Part shown: piece after piece, positions 8,708 through 18,236 of the stretch
Layout of the letters: every line of letters begins with the position of its first letter
Position numbering within the stretch: the first letter of the stretch is position 1
Assembly: GCF_003710915.1 (NCBI RefSeq)
Contig: NZ_RHHR01000013.1
Coordinates: 62,001 to 126,000 of the forward strand
Reading direction: 5' to 3'
From: Brevibacillus invocatus
GTDB taxonomy: Bacteria > Bacillota > Bacilli > Brevibacillales > Brevibacillaceae
Length of the DNA: 64,000 bases
Notes under the pieces: generated by a model
Database searches by the model: none
What the model saw: only the letters and a program-made list of their open reading frames with translations
Told to the model about the DNA's origin: nothing
Position numbers and translations under genes: made by a program

Positions 8708-9514
8708 CTAGCCAAAAGACTCTTCACGCACCTGCTGATCGGGAAACAAGACAGGGATATTGCGCACCCCTATAGCCTGGGCAAACAGGGAGAGCAGGTA
8801 GAGCGGATTCAGGTACAGGTAGCGCCTCCACAGCCTTTTGGGCTCTTGAATGAGCCGAAACAGCCATTCCAGACCGCTGCGTTGCATCCACGCCGGAGCC
8901 TGTGGCAAGTGTCCGGCGTGAAAATCAAACGCCGCTCCTACAGCCAGCAAGGGCATCTGGAGCTGGTTGCGGTATTCATACACCCAGGTTTCCTGACGCG
9001 GGCAGCCAAGTCCGACAAACACGATCTTGGCTCCACTCTCCTGGATCTCGCGGATGACCTCCTGCTTCTCTGCTGGAGACAGCCTGCGAAAACGAGACGG
9101 AGATGCCCCTGCGATACACAGCTCCGGGAATCGTTGCGACAGCTTGAACGACAACGTGCGTATCGTCTCAGAAGTACTTCCGTAAAGGTAGACGGGAATC
9201 TTCCTGGCCGCAGTGGCCTGCATGACGCGCAAGGTCAGCTCTGGACCATATACACGATCCGGCAAACGAATCTGATGCAGGATGCGCAGTCCCCATCTTA
9301 CAGGCTGACCATCTGGCACCAGGAGATCGAGACCGTTTAATCTTCTACGCTGTATCTCATCCAATGCACCCGTCATCACACCGTGCACGGCAAGTGCCGA
9401 GACACCAAAAGCTCTTCCCTCTTGTGCATGTGCGATGATCTCTTCTACGGCATACTCGTAATCCACCGCCGATATTTGGACGCCCAACACGGAATGTTTG
9501 CCTTGATTGATCAT
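8708..9514 (-). CDS. WecG/TagA/CpsF family glycosyltransferase (GT26)
   Basis: The 268-residue protein matches the GT26 family that adds N-acetylmannosamine, N-acetylmannosaminuronate or related sugars to a lipid-linked acceptor at the inner face of the membrane. Visible family features are the N-terminal [18 protein letters not shown], the [16 protein letters not shown] donor region, the [11 protein letters not shown] strand and the [16 protein letters not shown] motif; the C-terminus ([19 protein letters not shown]) is the usual basic amphipathic membrane-binding tail. I chose ATG 9514 because it overlaps the upstream stop as ATGA and has GGAG nine bases before it; an ATG at 9529 is possible. 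It closes the main run of overlapping minus-strand polysaccharide genes. Confidence 0.9.
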   Translation of the reverse strand: MINQGKHSVLGVQISAVDYEYAVEEIIAHAQEGRAFGVSALAVHGVMTGALDEIQRRRLNGLDLLVPDGQPVRWGLRILHQIRLPDRVYGPELTLRVMQATAARKIPVYLYGSTSETIRTLSFKLSQRFPELCIAGASPSRFRRLSPAEKQEVIREIQESGAKIVFVGLGCPRQETWVYEYRNQLQMPLLAVGAAFDFHAGHLPQAPAWMQRSGLEWLFRLIQEPKRLWRRYLYLNPLYLLSLFAQAIGVRNIPVLFPDQQVREESFG

Positions 9515-10587
9515 CGCGCCAAGCTCCATCGTTCCCTGTTTTGCTCATGAATCTCTTCCATGATCATGGAGATGGAATAGCTGATGCGCCACTCCGGATA
9601 ATGGTCCATCAGCTTTTGGATGTCGCTTACGTACCAGATATGATCACCGGCCCTGTGCTGATCGCGGTATTGATAATCCACTGTCCGGCCGGTAATCTTT
9701 TCCGTCAGCTTGATCGCTTCGAGCATGGAGATATTGGAATAGATGCCGCCACCGAGGTTGTACACCTCTCCCGGATTAGGCGGTCGGGTAAACACAGCGT
9801 CGATTGCTCCGATGACGTCCTTGGCGTGGATCACATCGCGCACCTGCTTGCCTTTGTAGCCCAGAATCGTATAAGCCGTCCCGGTCATTGCACATTTCAT
9901 CAAATAGTTGATAAACCCGTGCAAGGGTACACCAGCCTGCCTGGAGCCGCTCAATACTCCGCCTCGAAAGCAGACTGTCCGAAGCCCGAAGTATCGTCCA
10001 TACTCCTGAACCAAGATATCGGCAGCCAGCTTGGAAGCTCCAAAAAGAGAGTGCATATTCTGATCGACACTCATATCCTCTTTGATTCCCAGGTGATACG
10101 GGTGCGACTCCTCCACTTCCCACCTTGTTGCTTTTTCCACCAGCGGCAATCGGTTGGGTGCGTCACCGTATACTTTGTTGGTCGAGGTAAAGACAAAGAC
10201 CGCATCCGGACAATGGCTTCTCGCCGCTTCCAGAAGATGCAGGGTGCCATTGGCATTCACCGTGAAATCCATGATCGGATGACTTGCGGCCCAATCGTGC
10301 GAAGGCTGGGCGGCTGTATGAATGATCAGGGAAATCGCTTGGCCGAAACGGGCGAAGATCCGATCCAGCTCCTCGCGATCGCGTATATCTACGTCATGGT
10401 GTTCATAGCTATGTCCGAATTCCTGGATCAGTTGCGTACGATTCCATAGCGTCGATCCTTCTTCTCCAAAAAAGGTCTGCCGCATATTGTTGTCAATTCC
10501 TACCACATGATAGCCTCTAGCCGCGTAAAAGGCTGCTGCTTCCGAGCCGATCAAGCCCGCCGATCCTGTGACGACTACGACTGCCAT
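9511..10587 (-). CDS. NAD-dependent epimerase/dehydratase, CDP-tyvelose-epimerase-like, with Phe at the usual catalytic Tyr
   Basis: An extended short-chain dehydrogenase of 358 residues. [15 protein letters not shown] is the NAD-binding glycine motif at the N-terminus. The strand-4 motif reads [10 protein letters not shown], a wording typical of CDP-paratose/tyvelose 2-epimerase relatives. Where most family members have Y-x3-K, this one reads [11 protein letters not shown], so the catalytic tyrosine position is phenylalanine while the lysine is kept. It probably epimerises or otherwise modifies a nucleotide sugar for the polysaccharide. It overlaps the GT26 gene by 4 bp and the upstream GT4 by 13 bp. 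The exact sugar cannot be told from sequence. Confidence 0.82.
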   Translation of the reverse strand: MAVVVVTGSAGLIGSEAAAFYAARGYHVVGIDNNMRQTFFGEEGSTLWNRTQLIQEFGHSYEHHDVDIRDREELDRIFARFGQAISLIIHTAAQPSHDWAASHPIMDFTVNANGTLHLLEAARSHCPDAVFVFTSTNKVYGDAPNRLPLVEKATRWEVEESHPYHLGIKEDMSVDQNMHSLFGASKLAADILVQEYGRYFGLRTVCFRGGVLSGSRQAGVPLHGFINYLMKCAMTGTAYTILGYKGKQVRDVIHAKDVIGAIDAVFTRPPNPGEVYNLGGGIYSNISMLEAIKLTEKITGRTVDYQYRDQHRAGDHIWYVSDIQKLMDHYPEWRISYSISMIMEEIHEQNRERWSLAR

Positions 10588-11777
10588 ATATTCTCTCCCC
10601 TATCTGCCGCCGCTCTGTTCGGATAGGCGGCGTCCATTGCCTGACAAATTCCTTGGGCAAACCGCTCAGCCATTTCTTCGATCGTGTAGGTCAGGCTGGC
10701 TCGAGCACACCCTTGCTGTAATGTCATGAGGCGTTGATCATCGGTCAAAAGCTCAATGACCTTTTCAGCATAGCCCTCTACATCTTCCGGATCTTCCAGC
10801 ATGACACCATTTTCCTGATCCCGCAGATATTCGATCTCCGGACTGTGATAAGGGACATTGGTGGTGACGAGTGGAACGCCAAGCGCAAAGGTATCGAGGA
10901 CGGCCAGCCCCACGAGACCGGGCATGAGAAACAGCTTGGAAATCATAAAGTACGGGACTTTTTCCTCTTCAAATTTCGGCCCGACATAATGGATCCAGGC
11001 ATGGCGGCTGGCCGCCTCTATGATCCGTCCATCCTCAACACCTGCTCCAATAAAGATCATGTGAAATTCCGGGACAGCCTTGCGAATCCGCTCACACGCC
11101 TCCAAGAGAAAAGGCAGCCTTTTTTCCGGATACATTCCGCCCGTATACAGCCCTATATGATCGCTTGAGATGCCAAGCGACCGCTTAAACGCCATAAGCT
11201 TTTCCCGGGACCACGTTTCTTTTGCCTGAACGAGCTGACGCGTATCGATAGCGTTTTGCACAGCGGTGATCCTCTCTGCTGGAAAGCCCAGCTCCTTTAC
11301 CACTTTGGCACTCCGCTCATTGTAGGAAAACCACCAGAACACCCGGCGAGACATCCACGCCTTTACCCATTCCCCTGACCTGCTGGCGTTGTGATCCTGA
11401 AAATTGCGGCCATGCCCCCAAAAAGCCATTTTTCTTCTGCCAAAAAAGCTTTGAAGCATGAGCCAGTAATTCAACAACAGCTTGCTTGCTTGTTCCACAA
11501 TCACCAAATCCGTATCTTTCAACAGGCGTGTGCAGGGCTGCCAGTACAGCTCTCTTGACCCCAATCGAAAAATGCTGTTCTTGATCTTGTGCGCCCAGGG
11601 CAGCTCGATCGAATCTTTTTTGCTCGCCTCCGAATGGCCCGGCTGTCCGTAGATCAGGACAAATTCGATTCCCTGCTCTTCCAGACGTGCTTTTAGCAAT
11701 TCGTAAAAACGGCGCCGATACTGAGGGAGCGACTTGTATACAATGGCTACGCGGGGACGTCTTTTTGGCTTCTTCAA
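10575..11777 (-). CDS. Glycosyltransferase family 4
   Basis: The protein has 400 residues from a TTG start at 11777. That start has AAGGAGG seven bases upstream and overlaps the preceding stop as TTGA, so it is strongly preferred over an ATG at 11936 inside the neighbour. The N-terminal strand is [22 protein letters not shown]. The C-terminal half has [19 protein letters not shown] and the donor site [26 protein letters not shown]. Members use nucleotide sugars with retention of configuration on lipid-linked acceptors in the cytoplasm. It is embedded in the polysaccharide operon and presumably adds one sugar of the repeat unit. Confidence 0.87.
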   Translation of the reverse strand: MKKPKRRPRVAIVYKSLPQYRRRFYELLKARLEEQGIEFVLIYGQPGHSEASKKDSIELPWAHKIKNSIFRLGSRELYWQPCTRLLKDTDLVIVEQASKLLLNYWLMLQSFFGRRKMAFWGHGRNFQDHNASRSGEWVKAWMSRRVFWWFSYNERSAKVVKELGFPAERITAVQNAIDTRQLVQAKETWSREKLMAFKRSLGISSDHIGLYTGGMYPEKRLPFLLEACERIRKAVPEFHMIFIGAGVEDGRIIEAASRHAWIHYVGPKFEEEKVPYFMISKLFLMPGLVGLAVLDTFALGVPLVTTNVPYHSPEIEYLRDQENGVMLEDPEDVEGYAEKVIELLTDDQRLMTLQQGCARASLTYTIEEMAERFAQGICQAMDAAYPNRAAADRGENIWQS

Positions 11778-13300
11778 GTCGTTTCCTCCTTCCGCTTGCG
11801 AACTCCCCGTCCTCTTCCCTTTTGCAGTACCCGGTAGCTGTAATACAGTCCTCCTCGCAATGTTTCCTTGCAGAGATCTTTGAGCAGTTTCGGAAAAGGC
11901 AGAGGGTTGATCGGCATCTGCAAGGTCTCCGGCCACATTTCCCGGATCATCTCCCGGTACAGCTCATTTCGCAAACCATAGCTATGCTTGACGGACAGCA
12001 CGGTGATCAGCAGCTTGCGATTATTGAATGGGCTGAATTCATCTATGGCAATATCTTGTTCAGATACATAAATTGCGCCCCAATTCCCGGAAATTTGTTC
12101 CCACTCAAACAGCGTCAGCGGATTGATGTCCCATTTTTCCTTTGCATCTCTGATCCCCTTCAACCAATGCTCGAAGCTATCTATGACATAAGGCTGTTTG
12201 CCCAGCCTGGCATGCTTGGCCAGAAAACTGCCCGTTACCTCGCGTTTCGGATGATAATCGTAGTACGCTTCTCGAGCGATTTCGCTATGATTGCCTGTGA
12301 TGTTCACCTTGCCCTGGGAACGCAAAAAGTGCTGATAGATGATGCTCGATTTGGCCAAATCCCGCATTTGGGTGTTTTGCTTGTTCAAGCTGACAAAGCT
12401 CCCATCCAATTGCTCGATGGACGGCAGAACGTGAAAAGGAAGGCCGAGACGTGCGAGCAATCTGGACGGTACGGTGACGTCCGTCGAGTCTTTCTTCAAT
12501 CCGGGATGCAAGGAAATGTAATAGAACACATGGCTGCTCACATGGCGGCTTGCAGCCAATAAGATGCGGCTGTCCCATCCCGCGGTGACGGGCAGCATCA
12601 CTTCGGAGCGGTTGGCTATGGCCTTCATCGAGCCGATGAGCATGTTACTCGCTTGCTGAACGGCCTCACGCAAGGCAATGGGTTGCAGTCTGGCTCTGGG
12701 CCAGTAGCGTGCTGTTTTCCCACTGTGCAAATCCAGATAGTGATTGGGAGTCAGATGCTTGATTCCGCAATAAGGCGAGCCATCCCCAGGCCAGAAATTT
12801 TCAGAATGATGATACTGGGGTGAGTGCAGAAACGTCTGCAGGTCCTCATTCTCATCAAGTTCAATTCCGAGATGATCTGCGAGTGTGCTCGCCTGAGACG
12901 CACACCACATGCCTTCTGGCTGAACCGTATAAAACACCTGTCGCATGCCGCACGCATCATGAAAAAGCTTAAGCTGCTTCCCGTCCTTGTAAAGAATGAT
13001 CCACCGCCCCCCGCAGTGATCCATGCCTTGCAGCAATTGTTCAAAGGACGAGCATTGCTGATGGATGTCCTGCAAGATCTCTTCGTTGGACCAATCAGGA
13101 TGCTCGGGATCGATCAGATACCCGAGCAGGATCAACTGGCTGTTTTGTCGGAAGGATTGGGTGATTGGCAAGTCTGGATGGACAGAGAGGAACAATCGAT
13201 CATCGAGCGGCAGGTGAATCCAGTCATCCCTTTCGAAATAACGGGAACCGATTATAAATTGACGGCGATAAACGAGCCGTTCCGTATTGGGGATCATCAC
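11774..13300 (-). CDS. Asparagine-synthetase-like amidotransferase lacking the N-terminal glutaminase cysteine
   Basis: A 508-residue protein with the two-domain plan of class II glutamine-dependent asparagine synthetases. The C-terminal half carries the ATP pyrophosphatase loop in the form MLPVTAGWDSRILLAA (usual form SGGxDS) near residue 245. The N-terminal half keeps family traits (GGRWIILY, MRQVFYTVQPEGMWCASQ), but the chain starts MMIPNTERL, so the cysteine that must follow the initiator methionine for glutamine hydrolysis is absent. It may use free ammonia or another amine, or may have a different role. Relatives occur in surface-polysaccharide clusters, where some amidate uronic acids. 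It is coupled by a 4-bp overlap to the exported amidase-like gene upstream. Confidence 0.82.
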   Translation of the reverse strand: MMIPNTERLVYRRQFIIGSRYFERDDWIHLPLDDRLFLSVHPDLPITQSFRQNSQLILLGYLIDPEHPDWSNEEILQDIHQQCSSFEQLLQGMDHCGGRWIILYKDGKQLKLFHDACGMRQVFYTVQPEGMWCASQASTLADHLGIELDENEDLQTFLHSPQYHHSENFWPGDGSPYCGIKHLTPNHYLDLHSGKTARYWPRARLQPIALREAVQQASNMLIGSMKAIANRSEVMLPVTAGWDSRILLAASRHVSSHVFYYISLHPGLKKDSTDVTVPSRLLARLGLPFHVLPSIEQLDGSFVSLNKQNTQMRDLAKSSIIYQHFLRSQGKVNITGNHSEIAREAYYDYHPKREVTGSFLAKHARLGKQPYVIDSFEHWLKGIRDAKEKWDINPLTLFEWEQISGNWGAIYVSEQDIAIDEFSPFNNRKLLITVLSVKHSYGLRNELYREMIREMWPETLQMPINPLPFPKLLKDLCKETLRGGLYYSYRVLQKGRGRGVRKRKEETT

Positions 13301-14880
13301 GTAGACTCCTTTGGATTCGCTCGGACAAATCTGTTCAGGAGATTGGCTGTTACCCCTTGGGTGATCTCACTTACCGTCCCGCGCTCATCTTCCCAGGGAT
13401 TGGCCAAACCAAAGCACCAATATATCGTCCCTGCATCAAAGACGAGTGAATTCGTCCAGTAGCGATAAATGGTCGTGTGTGCCACTGCCTTTTCACCCTG
13501 CGAATTGATCAGAGGGGAGGCAGCAATTACTTCCAGATTGGCAGGCGTAAAAATATCGTCGGTCACGGTGTCGTACTCCCACCCAACCAATCCTTTCACC
13601 AGATCTCCCTGCTTGACGTCGAGACCTTCGAATAACCAATGCTCCGGATCGTCGATGACCCAGTCTTGCGGCTGCTCGACGATTCCTTCATACATTTGAC
13701 CCAGAACCTGACTTTCCGGTTCGTCGATATTCCGCCACTCGGTGCTCATCAGCTTGCGCTGGGGAACTGGATCTTCCTCTATTGCTCTGTATTTGTAGCA
13801 GGTCTGTATGCGGGGTTCCGCTTTTTCTTGAGAGGGCTCATCCAAGCGAATTTGCCAGTACAGGTCGTTTGCACCGAAAAATGCCAGGTTGACCCCCATA
13901 TCTCGCAATCGCTCCACATACTGTCTCATTTGACGTGAGTAATACTCATCGTGTCCAATGGAAACAAAGCCTTTGGGTATCCATTTAACCCGTCCCAGAT
14001 GGGTGTCCATATTCGTCACATAACCGATGTCATAGCCCTTGGATTCCAGCCAGTAAACAGTGGGGTACTCCAGATACAAATCTCCTGAGCCGTAGTATTG
14101 TTCGTACGGGCGGTTGTAGGAAATGACGACAGCCGTATTCTTGGGATCATCGTCATACTCGATGTATGCGCCTGTCTGATCGTCGTAATGCCCGTAGTAC
14201 CCGTACCCTCCCCAAGCGCTGTAGGCATGCCAGGTCGTCACGGAAGACTGCACCATCAGATCATGCTCGTACGTCTCGTCACGCACCAAGAACGGAATAT
14301 ATTGTTGAAATCCCTCTTCTTCCGTCAGTCTGACAATGTAATAGCCTGTCACCCAATCCTCCTGAATCGTCAGCTCAAAAGCTTGCTTCCAGTTCAGATT
14401 CAATAGCTTTGTCTTCGGATCTGGTTCAGGCAGGCCGTTTCTTCCTGACTGCTTGGACCACCACCCCTGTGCTTGCCCGATCAAGCCTGTCTTGGAGAAA
14501 ACAAGCCTCGCTCCCTTCCCTTGGTAGTAGCCCAACCGAAACACTTCCAGCTTGTACCTGCGACCGCTGGTCTTCGTACTGATGTAGAGTCCCAGCTTCT
14601 CCCCTGCTACGACACTCGTCGCGGAGGCGTAACCCTGGATTTCTCCTGCAGCCGGCCTGGTGACCTTCCAGTCTGCATGTCCGGGCTTTGCATTTTCTTC
14701 TGCTATGAACGATTTTCTGGGGTACTTTTTTCCTACAGGCATGGCAAAAGCAGGTGCAGCAGTCGCCAGCATCCACTTTTTATGCAGCAACGGGATATTT
14801 CCCAGCGTTAGCAGAACACCCGAAAGCATCGTATACTTCAAAAACATCCGCCTTGTAATCCGACCTTTTTCTTCGTTCAT
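13297..14880 (-). CDS. Tat-exported N,N-dimethylformamidase beta-subunit-like protein
   Basis: A 527-residue protein with a twin-arginine signal: RITRRMFLKYTML followed by a hydrophobic stretch and an APAFA cleavage site near residue 46. The mature part resembles the large (beta) subunit C-terminal region of N,N-dimethylformamidase, with the segments GWWSKQSGRNG, LMVQSSVTTWHAYSAWGGYG and FVSIGHDEYYSRQMR; the characterised enzyme is an amide hydrolase with mononuclear iron. Tat export fits a protein that folds around a metal before leaving the cytosol. It has 4-bp overlaps with UDP-glucose dehydrogenase upstream and the Asn-synthetase-like gene downstream. Action on amide groups of the secreted glycan is inference; a sugar-binding or lyase role cannot be excluded. 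Confidence 0.78.
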   Translation of the reverse strand: MNEEKGRITRRMFLKYTMLSGVLLTLGNIPLLHKKWMLATAAPAFAMPVGKKYPRKSFIAEENAKPGHADWKVTRPAAGEIQGYASATSVVAGEKLGLYISTKTSGRRYKLEVFRLGYYQGKGARLVFSKTGLIGQAQGWWSKQSGRNGLPEPDPKTKLLNLNWKQAFELTIQEDWVTGYYIVRLTEEEGFQQYIPFLVRDETYEHDLMVQSSVTTWHAYSAWGGYGYYGHYDDQTGAYIEYDDDPKNTAVVISYNRPYEQYYGSGDLYLEYPTVYWLESKGYDIGYVTNMDTHLGRVKWIPKGFVSIGHDEYYSRQMRQYVERLRDMGVNLAFFGANDLYWQIRLDEPSQEKAEPRIQTCYKYRAIEEDPVPQRKLMSTEWRNIDEPESQVLGQMYEGIVEQPQDWVIDDPEHWLFEGLDVKQGDLVKGLVGWEYDTVTDDIFTPANLEVIAASPLINSQGEKAVAHTTIYRYWTNSLVFDAGTIYWCFGLANPWEDERGTVSEITQGVTANLLNRFVRANPKEST

Positions 14881-16283
14881 TGGCCGATCACACCATCAGG
14901 GGAAAGCAGATGCTCCGACACACCCATTCCCTCGTAGTGAATCTTGGCCTTCTGAATTTCATTCGGATTCAAAAAATTGCGTGTATCCAGTACATAAGGC
15001 TGACGCATCAGACTAGCGAGCTTCTGCCAATCGATTTCCCGATATTCCTGCCAATGCGTCAGCAACACCACGGCGTCTGCCAGGCGTCCCGTCTGGATGG
15101 GATCATGACAGTACTCGATCGGCAAATCCGGGTTCAAAGCCCGGAACATGCCCATTCCCTGGGGATCGTGCACCTGAACCAGTGCCCCCCGCTCAAGCAG
15201 CTTATCAATGATGAACGAAGCTTGTGTTTTTCGCGCATCATCTGTATTCGGCTTAAACGAGAGTCCCAAAATGCCAATTCGTTTGCCATTGAGGGATTTC
15301 AAGCGTCGAATCAACTTTTCCACCACATACATGTGCATCCGTTCATTGGATTCGACTGCCGCCTTGACCACCATCAACTCACTCCCGTATTTTTCACTGG
15401 TCGAGAGGATTTCAGATGTATCCTTAGGAAAGCAGCTGCCACTCCAGCCGCTGGATACCTGAAGAAACTTATGACCGATGCGGCTATCCAGCCCCATGCC
15501 CGCAGCGATGTCCTGCACGTTGCCACCGATCACCTCGCACAATCGGGCTAACTCGTTGATATAGCTGATTTTTACAGCCAGAAAAGCATTCGAGGCGTAC
15601 TTGATCAGCTCGGCACTCTTGGTATCCGTCTCGAAATAGTTCGCCCGTGGTGCGTTCAGATCGTACGTAAAGGTGAAGTGCGGCGTGAGACGCTCGTACC
15701 CTTCTCTCGAGATGAAGCTCTGGTACAGCTGCCGCATCTGCTGCAAGCCCTGTGGATGAACACTCCCAATCACGATGCGATCCGGGAAAAAAACATCTTC
15801 CAACGCATAGCCTTCTCGCAAAAACTCTGGATTGCTGACGACGGTAAAATGCGTTTCGGCAGTCAGCCCGGACGTTTCTGCCAGTAACGTAGTGACCAGC
15901 TCTGCCGTTCCTACTGGAACCGTCGATTTCATGGCGATCACGGTAAAATGATCAGACGACAAGCGTTTTCCGATCTGTTCGGCAGTCGCTTTGATATAGC
16001 GCAGATCGGCAGACCCATCAGCGCCTGACGGAGTACCCACTGCGATAAAGACGACCTCCGCATCCGCTACCGGATCGTAGGAGCTAGTGGCAAACAGGCT
16101 TTTTCCGATCAGCTCCGGTACCAGAGTATCCATCCCTGGCTCGTAGATCGGACTCTCTCCCCGATTCAACCGATCAATCTTATCCGGGTCGATATCGACT
16201 ACCGTTGTCTGGTGACCGTTCGCTGCCAACGCGGTTCCCGTCACACTGCCGACATACCCTGCTCCGATGCAAACGACCTTCAT
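14877..16283 (-). CDS. ugd: UDP-glucose 6-dehydrogenase
   Basis: The protein has 468 residues from ATG 16283, which follows a GGAGGGGG site; a longer frame upstream would put 36 unrelated residues ahead of the MKVVCIGAGYVGS nucleotide-binding motif. It oxidises UDP-glucose to UDP-glucuronate in two NAD-dependent steps. VFIAVGTPSG, MKSTVPVGT and VVSNPEFLREGYA are family signatures, and the catalytic cysteine lies near residue 283 in SGSCFPKDT. The C-terminal Rossmann domain includes ILGLSFKPNTDDAR. With GalU upstream and the decarboxylase next door it completes a route to UDP-glucuronate and UDP-xylose. Confidence 0.95.
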   Translation of the reverse strand: MKVVCIGAGYVGSVTGTALAANGHQTTVVDIDPDKIDRLNRGESPIYEPGMDTLVPELIGKSLFATSSYDPVADAEVVFIAVGTPSGADGSADLRYIKATAEQIGKRLSSDHFTVIAMKSTVPVGTAELVTTLLAETSGLTAETHFTVVSNPEFLREGYALEDVFFPDRIVIGSVHPQGLQQMRQLYQSFISREGYERLTPHFTFTYDLNAPRANYFETDTKSAELIKYASNAFLAVKISYINELARLCEVIGGNVQDIAAGMGLDSRIGHKFLQVSSGWSGSCFPKDTSEILSTSEKYGSELMVVKAAVESNERMHMYVVEKLIRRLKSLNGKRIGILGLSFKPNTDDARKTQASFIIDKLLERGALVQVHDPQGMGMFRALNPDLPIEYCHDPIQTGRLADAVVLLTHWQEYREIDWQKLASLMRQPYVLDTRNFLNPNEIQKAKIHYEGMGVSEHLLSPDGVIGQ

Positions 16284-16303
16284 ACCGTTTTCCCCCTCCA
16301 TTC

Positions 16304-17269
16304 TCACGACTGGACGCGTTCTATCATCTGTCCCCTGTACGCTTTGATCGTACGCCGAAGCCCTTCCTCCAGATTTACCTGCGGCTGCCAATCCAACAAA
16401 CTTTTCGCTTTTTCAATAACGGGGCGGCGCATCTTGGGATCATCCTGCGGCAATGGATGGAAAGTGATGGTGCTGCGCGATTCGCACATGTGCTTCACCA
16501 TGACGGCCACTTCCAGGATTTGATATTCACTGGGATTTCCGATATTGATGATCTCTCCCGTCGCCTCCTGTCTATCCATCATGAGCTGCAGTGCGCGAAT
16601 ATTGTCATCGACATAACAGAAAGACCGCGTCTGCTTCCCGTCTCCATACACGGTGATATCTGCACCCGTCAATGCCTGCGTGACAAAGTTGGAGATGACC
16701 CGCCCATCGTCGTTGCGCAAACCCGCTGAGTACGTATTGAAAATCCTCGCCACCTTTACCTGGACGCCAAAGCGTTGAAAATACTCGTAGCAGAGCACCT
16801 CGCCAAGACGCTTCGCCTCGTCGTAGCAAGCCCTCGGCCCCCACGTGTTGACATTGCCGCAATACTCCTCGGGCTGAGGATGCATGACAGGATCTCCATA
16901 CGCTTCACTCGTACTCGCATACAGAAGCTTGGCGTTGTTCATGCGCGCCAGCTCCAGCATGTGCTGGGTACCGATGGTATTGACAGAGATCGTAGCAAAG
17001 GGTTCATGTTGATAAAATTTGGGCGATGCTGGAGACGCGAGATGATAGATCTCCGTGACATCCATGAGCAAGTCGAGTTGGAGCACGGCCGGATCGGATA
17101 CGTCAAACCGAAGAAATTCAAAGTTCGGATGATGACTCACCGTCTCTATATTTTGCATGCGACCAGTGGACAGGTTATCCAGTCCGATCACGTACTTCCC
17201 CTGTTCCAGCAATGTTTTCAACAGATGGGAGCCCAGGAAACCAGCCACACCCGTTATCAGCGTTTTCAT
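16304..17269 (-). CDS. UDP-glucuronate decarboxylase (UDP-xylose synthase) type SDR
   Basis: The protein has 321 residues from ATG 17269 with a GGAGGAG site. It opens with the NAD motif MKTLITGVAGFLGSHLL and NLSTGR. It follows UDP-glucuronate decarboxylase wording closely: IYHLASPASPKFYQHEP, the GNVNTWGPRACYDEAKRLGE segment with the catalytic Y-x3-K, ARIFNTYSAGLRNDDGRVISNF and YGDGKQTRSFCYVDD. The reaction converts UDP-glucuronate to UDP-xylose through a 4-keto intermediate. It sits 20 bp before UDP-glucose dehydrogenase, which makes its substrate. A 4,6-dehydratase is the alternative, but the SPASP and TRSFCYV segments favour the decarboxylase. Confidence 0.88.
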   Translation of the reverse strand: MKTLITGVAGFLGSHLLKTLLEQGKYVIGLDNLSTGRMQNIETVSHHPNFEFLRFDVSDPAVLQLDLLMDVTEIYHLASPASPKFYQHEPFATISVNTIGTQHMLELARMNNAKLLYASTSEAYGDPVMHPQPEEYCGNVNTWGPRACYDEAKRLGEVLCYEYFQRFGVQVKVARIFNTYSAGLRNDDGRVISNFVTQALTGADITVYGDGKQTRSFCYVDDNIRALQLMMDRQEATGEIINIGNPSEYQILEVAVMVKHMCESRSTITFHPLPQDDPKMRRPVIEKAKSLLDWQPQVNLEEGLRRTIKAYRGQMIERVQS

Positions 17270-17309
17270 AAACAGCTCCTCCTGCCCTATGAAAGCAAAA
17301 ATCCCTTTA

Positions 17310-18236
17310 TCAAGTGCCGTGCGTCTGTCTGTACTCCTCGTAGCGCCTTCCTGCCAAACCCATGACCATGCCAGCACCCAGACTGATTTGCTGCAGAGCC
17401 TTGTACAACCGGACTCTCCCCATCCCAACGGCTGGTAGGATGAGAATGGCCCCTATCGTGATGCGCGCGAGTCCCTTCAAGGCACGGAGCAGCAATTTTC
17501 GTGTCGGCAGCTGGATGTCGCGTTCACACAGGGCATAGGTGTTCCCTGCCCGATAAGCTCTTTGCAAAATCCAGCCCAGCTTCATGCGACTTGCTGGTAC
17601 GGTCTCGTACACGACTGCTTCGTCTGCCCAAATGATTTGATGGCCTTGCTTGCTGATACGCAGAAAAAAATGGGTGTCTTCTCCTCCGGTCAAGGCATAG
17701 CGCGGGTCGAATCGGTTTTCATCACGAGCAAAAACCTTCGTGTGAATGAGTACATTTCCTGTTCTCGCCAACTCCATGTGATAGCCTGTCGGGTGGCGCG
17801 ATCGCTCGTAAAATCCACCTTTCACACTCCACACAGGTGCTGCATGCCCGAAAACCGGCAGGACTGGGCCAGTCACCACATCCACCTGGTACGTTCGCTG
17901 CACAAGCATCAAAGCTTCCAGCCATCTCGGATCTGGCACTTCGTCATCGTCGATGAAAGCCATGAAATCATACGTGTCCTTTGTCAGCTGGATCGCAGCG
18001 TTACGAGCATGGGATATGCCCCTTCGCGGTTCGTGAAATAACCTCAAGGTCCAGCGATAACCGTCTTGTAGCCTGGAGCAGATAGCAGACGCACTCGACT
18101 CGGGATCATTGTCAATCACCAGCACGTGTACCTCAGGTGCGTGACCGGATGTGAAGTCCAGCTGTGCCAGGCCAGCCAGCAGCTGCCGCAGCCCTTCCGG
18201 TCGTTTGTAGGTCAGCACACAGATCGCTACCTTCAT
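17310..18236 (-). CDS. Glycosyltransferase family 2
   Basis: An inverting GT-A enzyme of 308 residues. VAICVLTYKRPEGLRQLL opens the fold, FIDDDEVPDPRW is the DXD metal and nucleotide site, and LTGGEDTHFFLRISKQG is the acceptor/base ED motif. The tail (about residues 240-290) is hydrophobic and basic, suggesting membrane association. It overlaps the Wzy-like polymerase gene by 4 bp (ATGA) and precedes the decarboxylase by 40 bp. It presumably adds one sugar of the repeat unit on the cytoplasmic face; donor and linkage are not deducible. Confidence 0.9.
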   Translation of the reverse strand: MKVAICVLTYKRPEGLRQLLAGLAQLDFTSGHAPEVHVLVIDNDPESSASAICSRLQDGYRWTLRLFHEPRRGISHARNAAIQLTKDTYDFMAFIDDDEVPDPRWLEALMLVQRTYQVDVVTGPVLPVFGHAAPVWSVKGGFYERSRHPTGYHMELARTGNVLIHTKVFARDENRFDPRYALTGGEDTHFFLRISKQGHQIIWADEAVVYETVPASRMKLGWILQRAYRAGNTYALCERDIQLPTRKLLLRALKGLARITIGAILILPAVGMGRVRLYKALQQISLGAGMVMGLAGRRYEEYRQTHGT

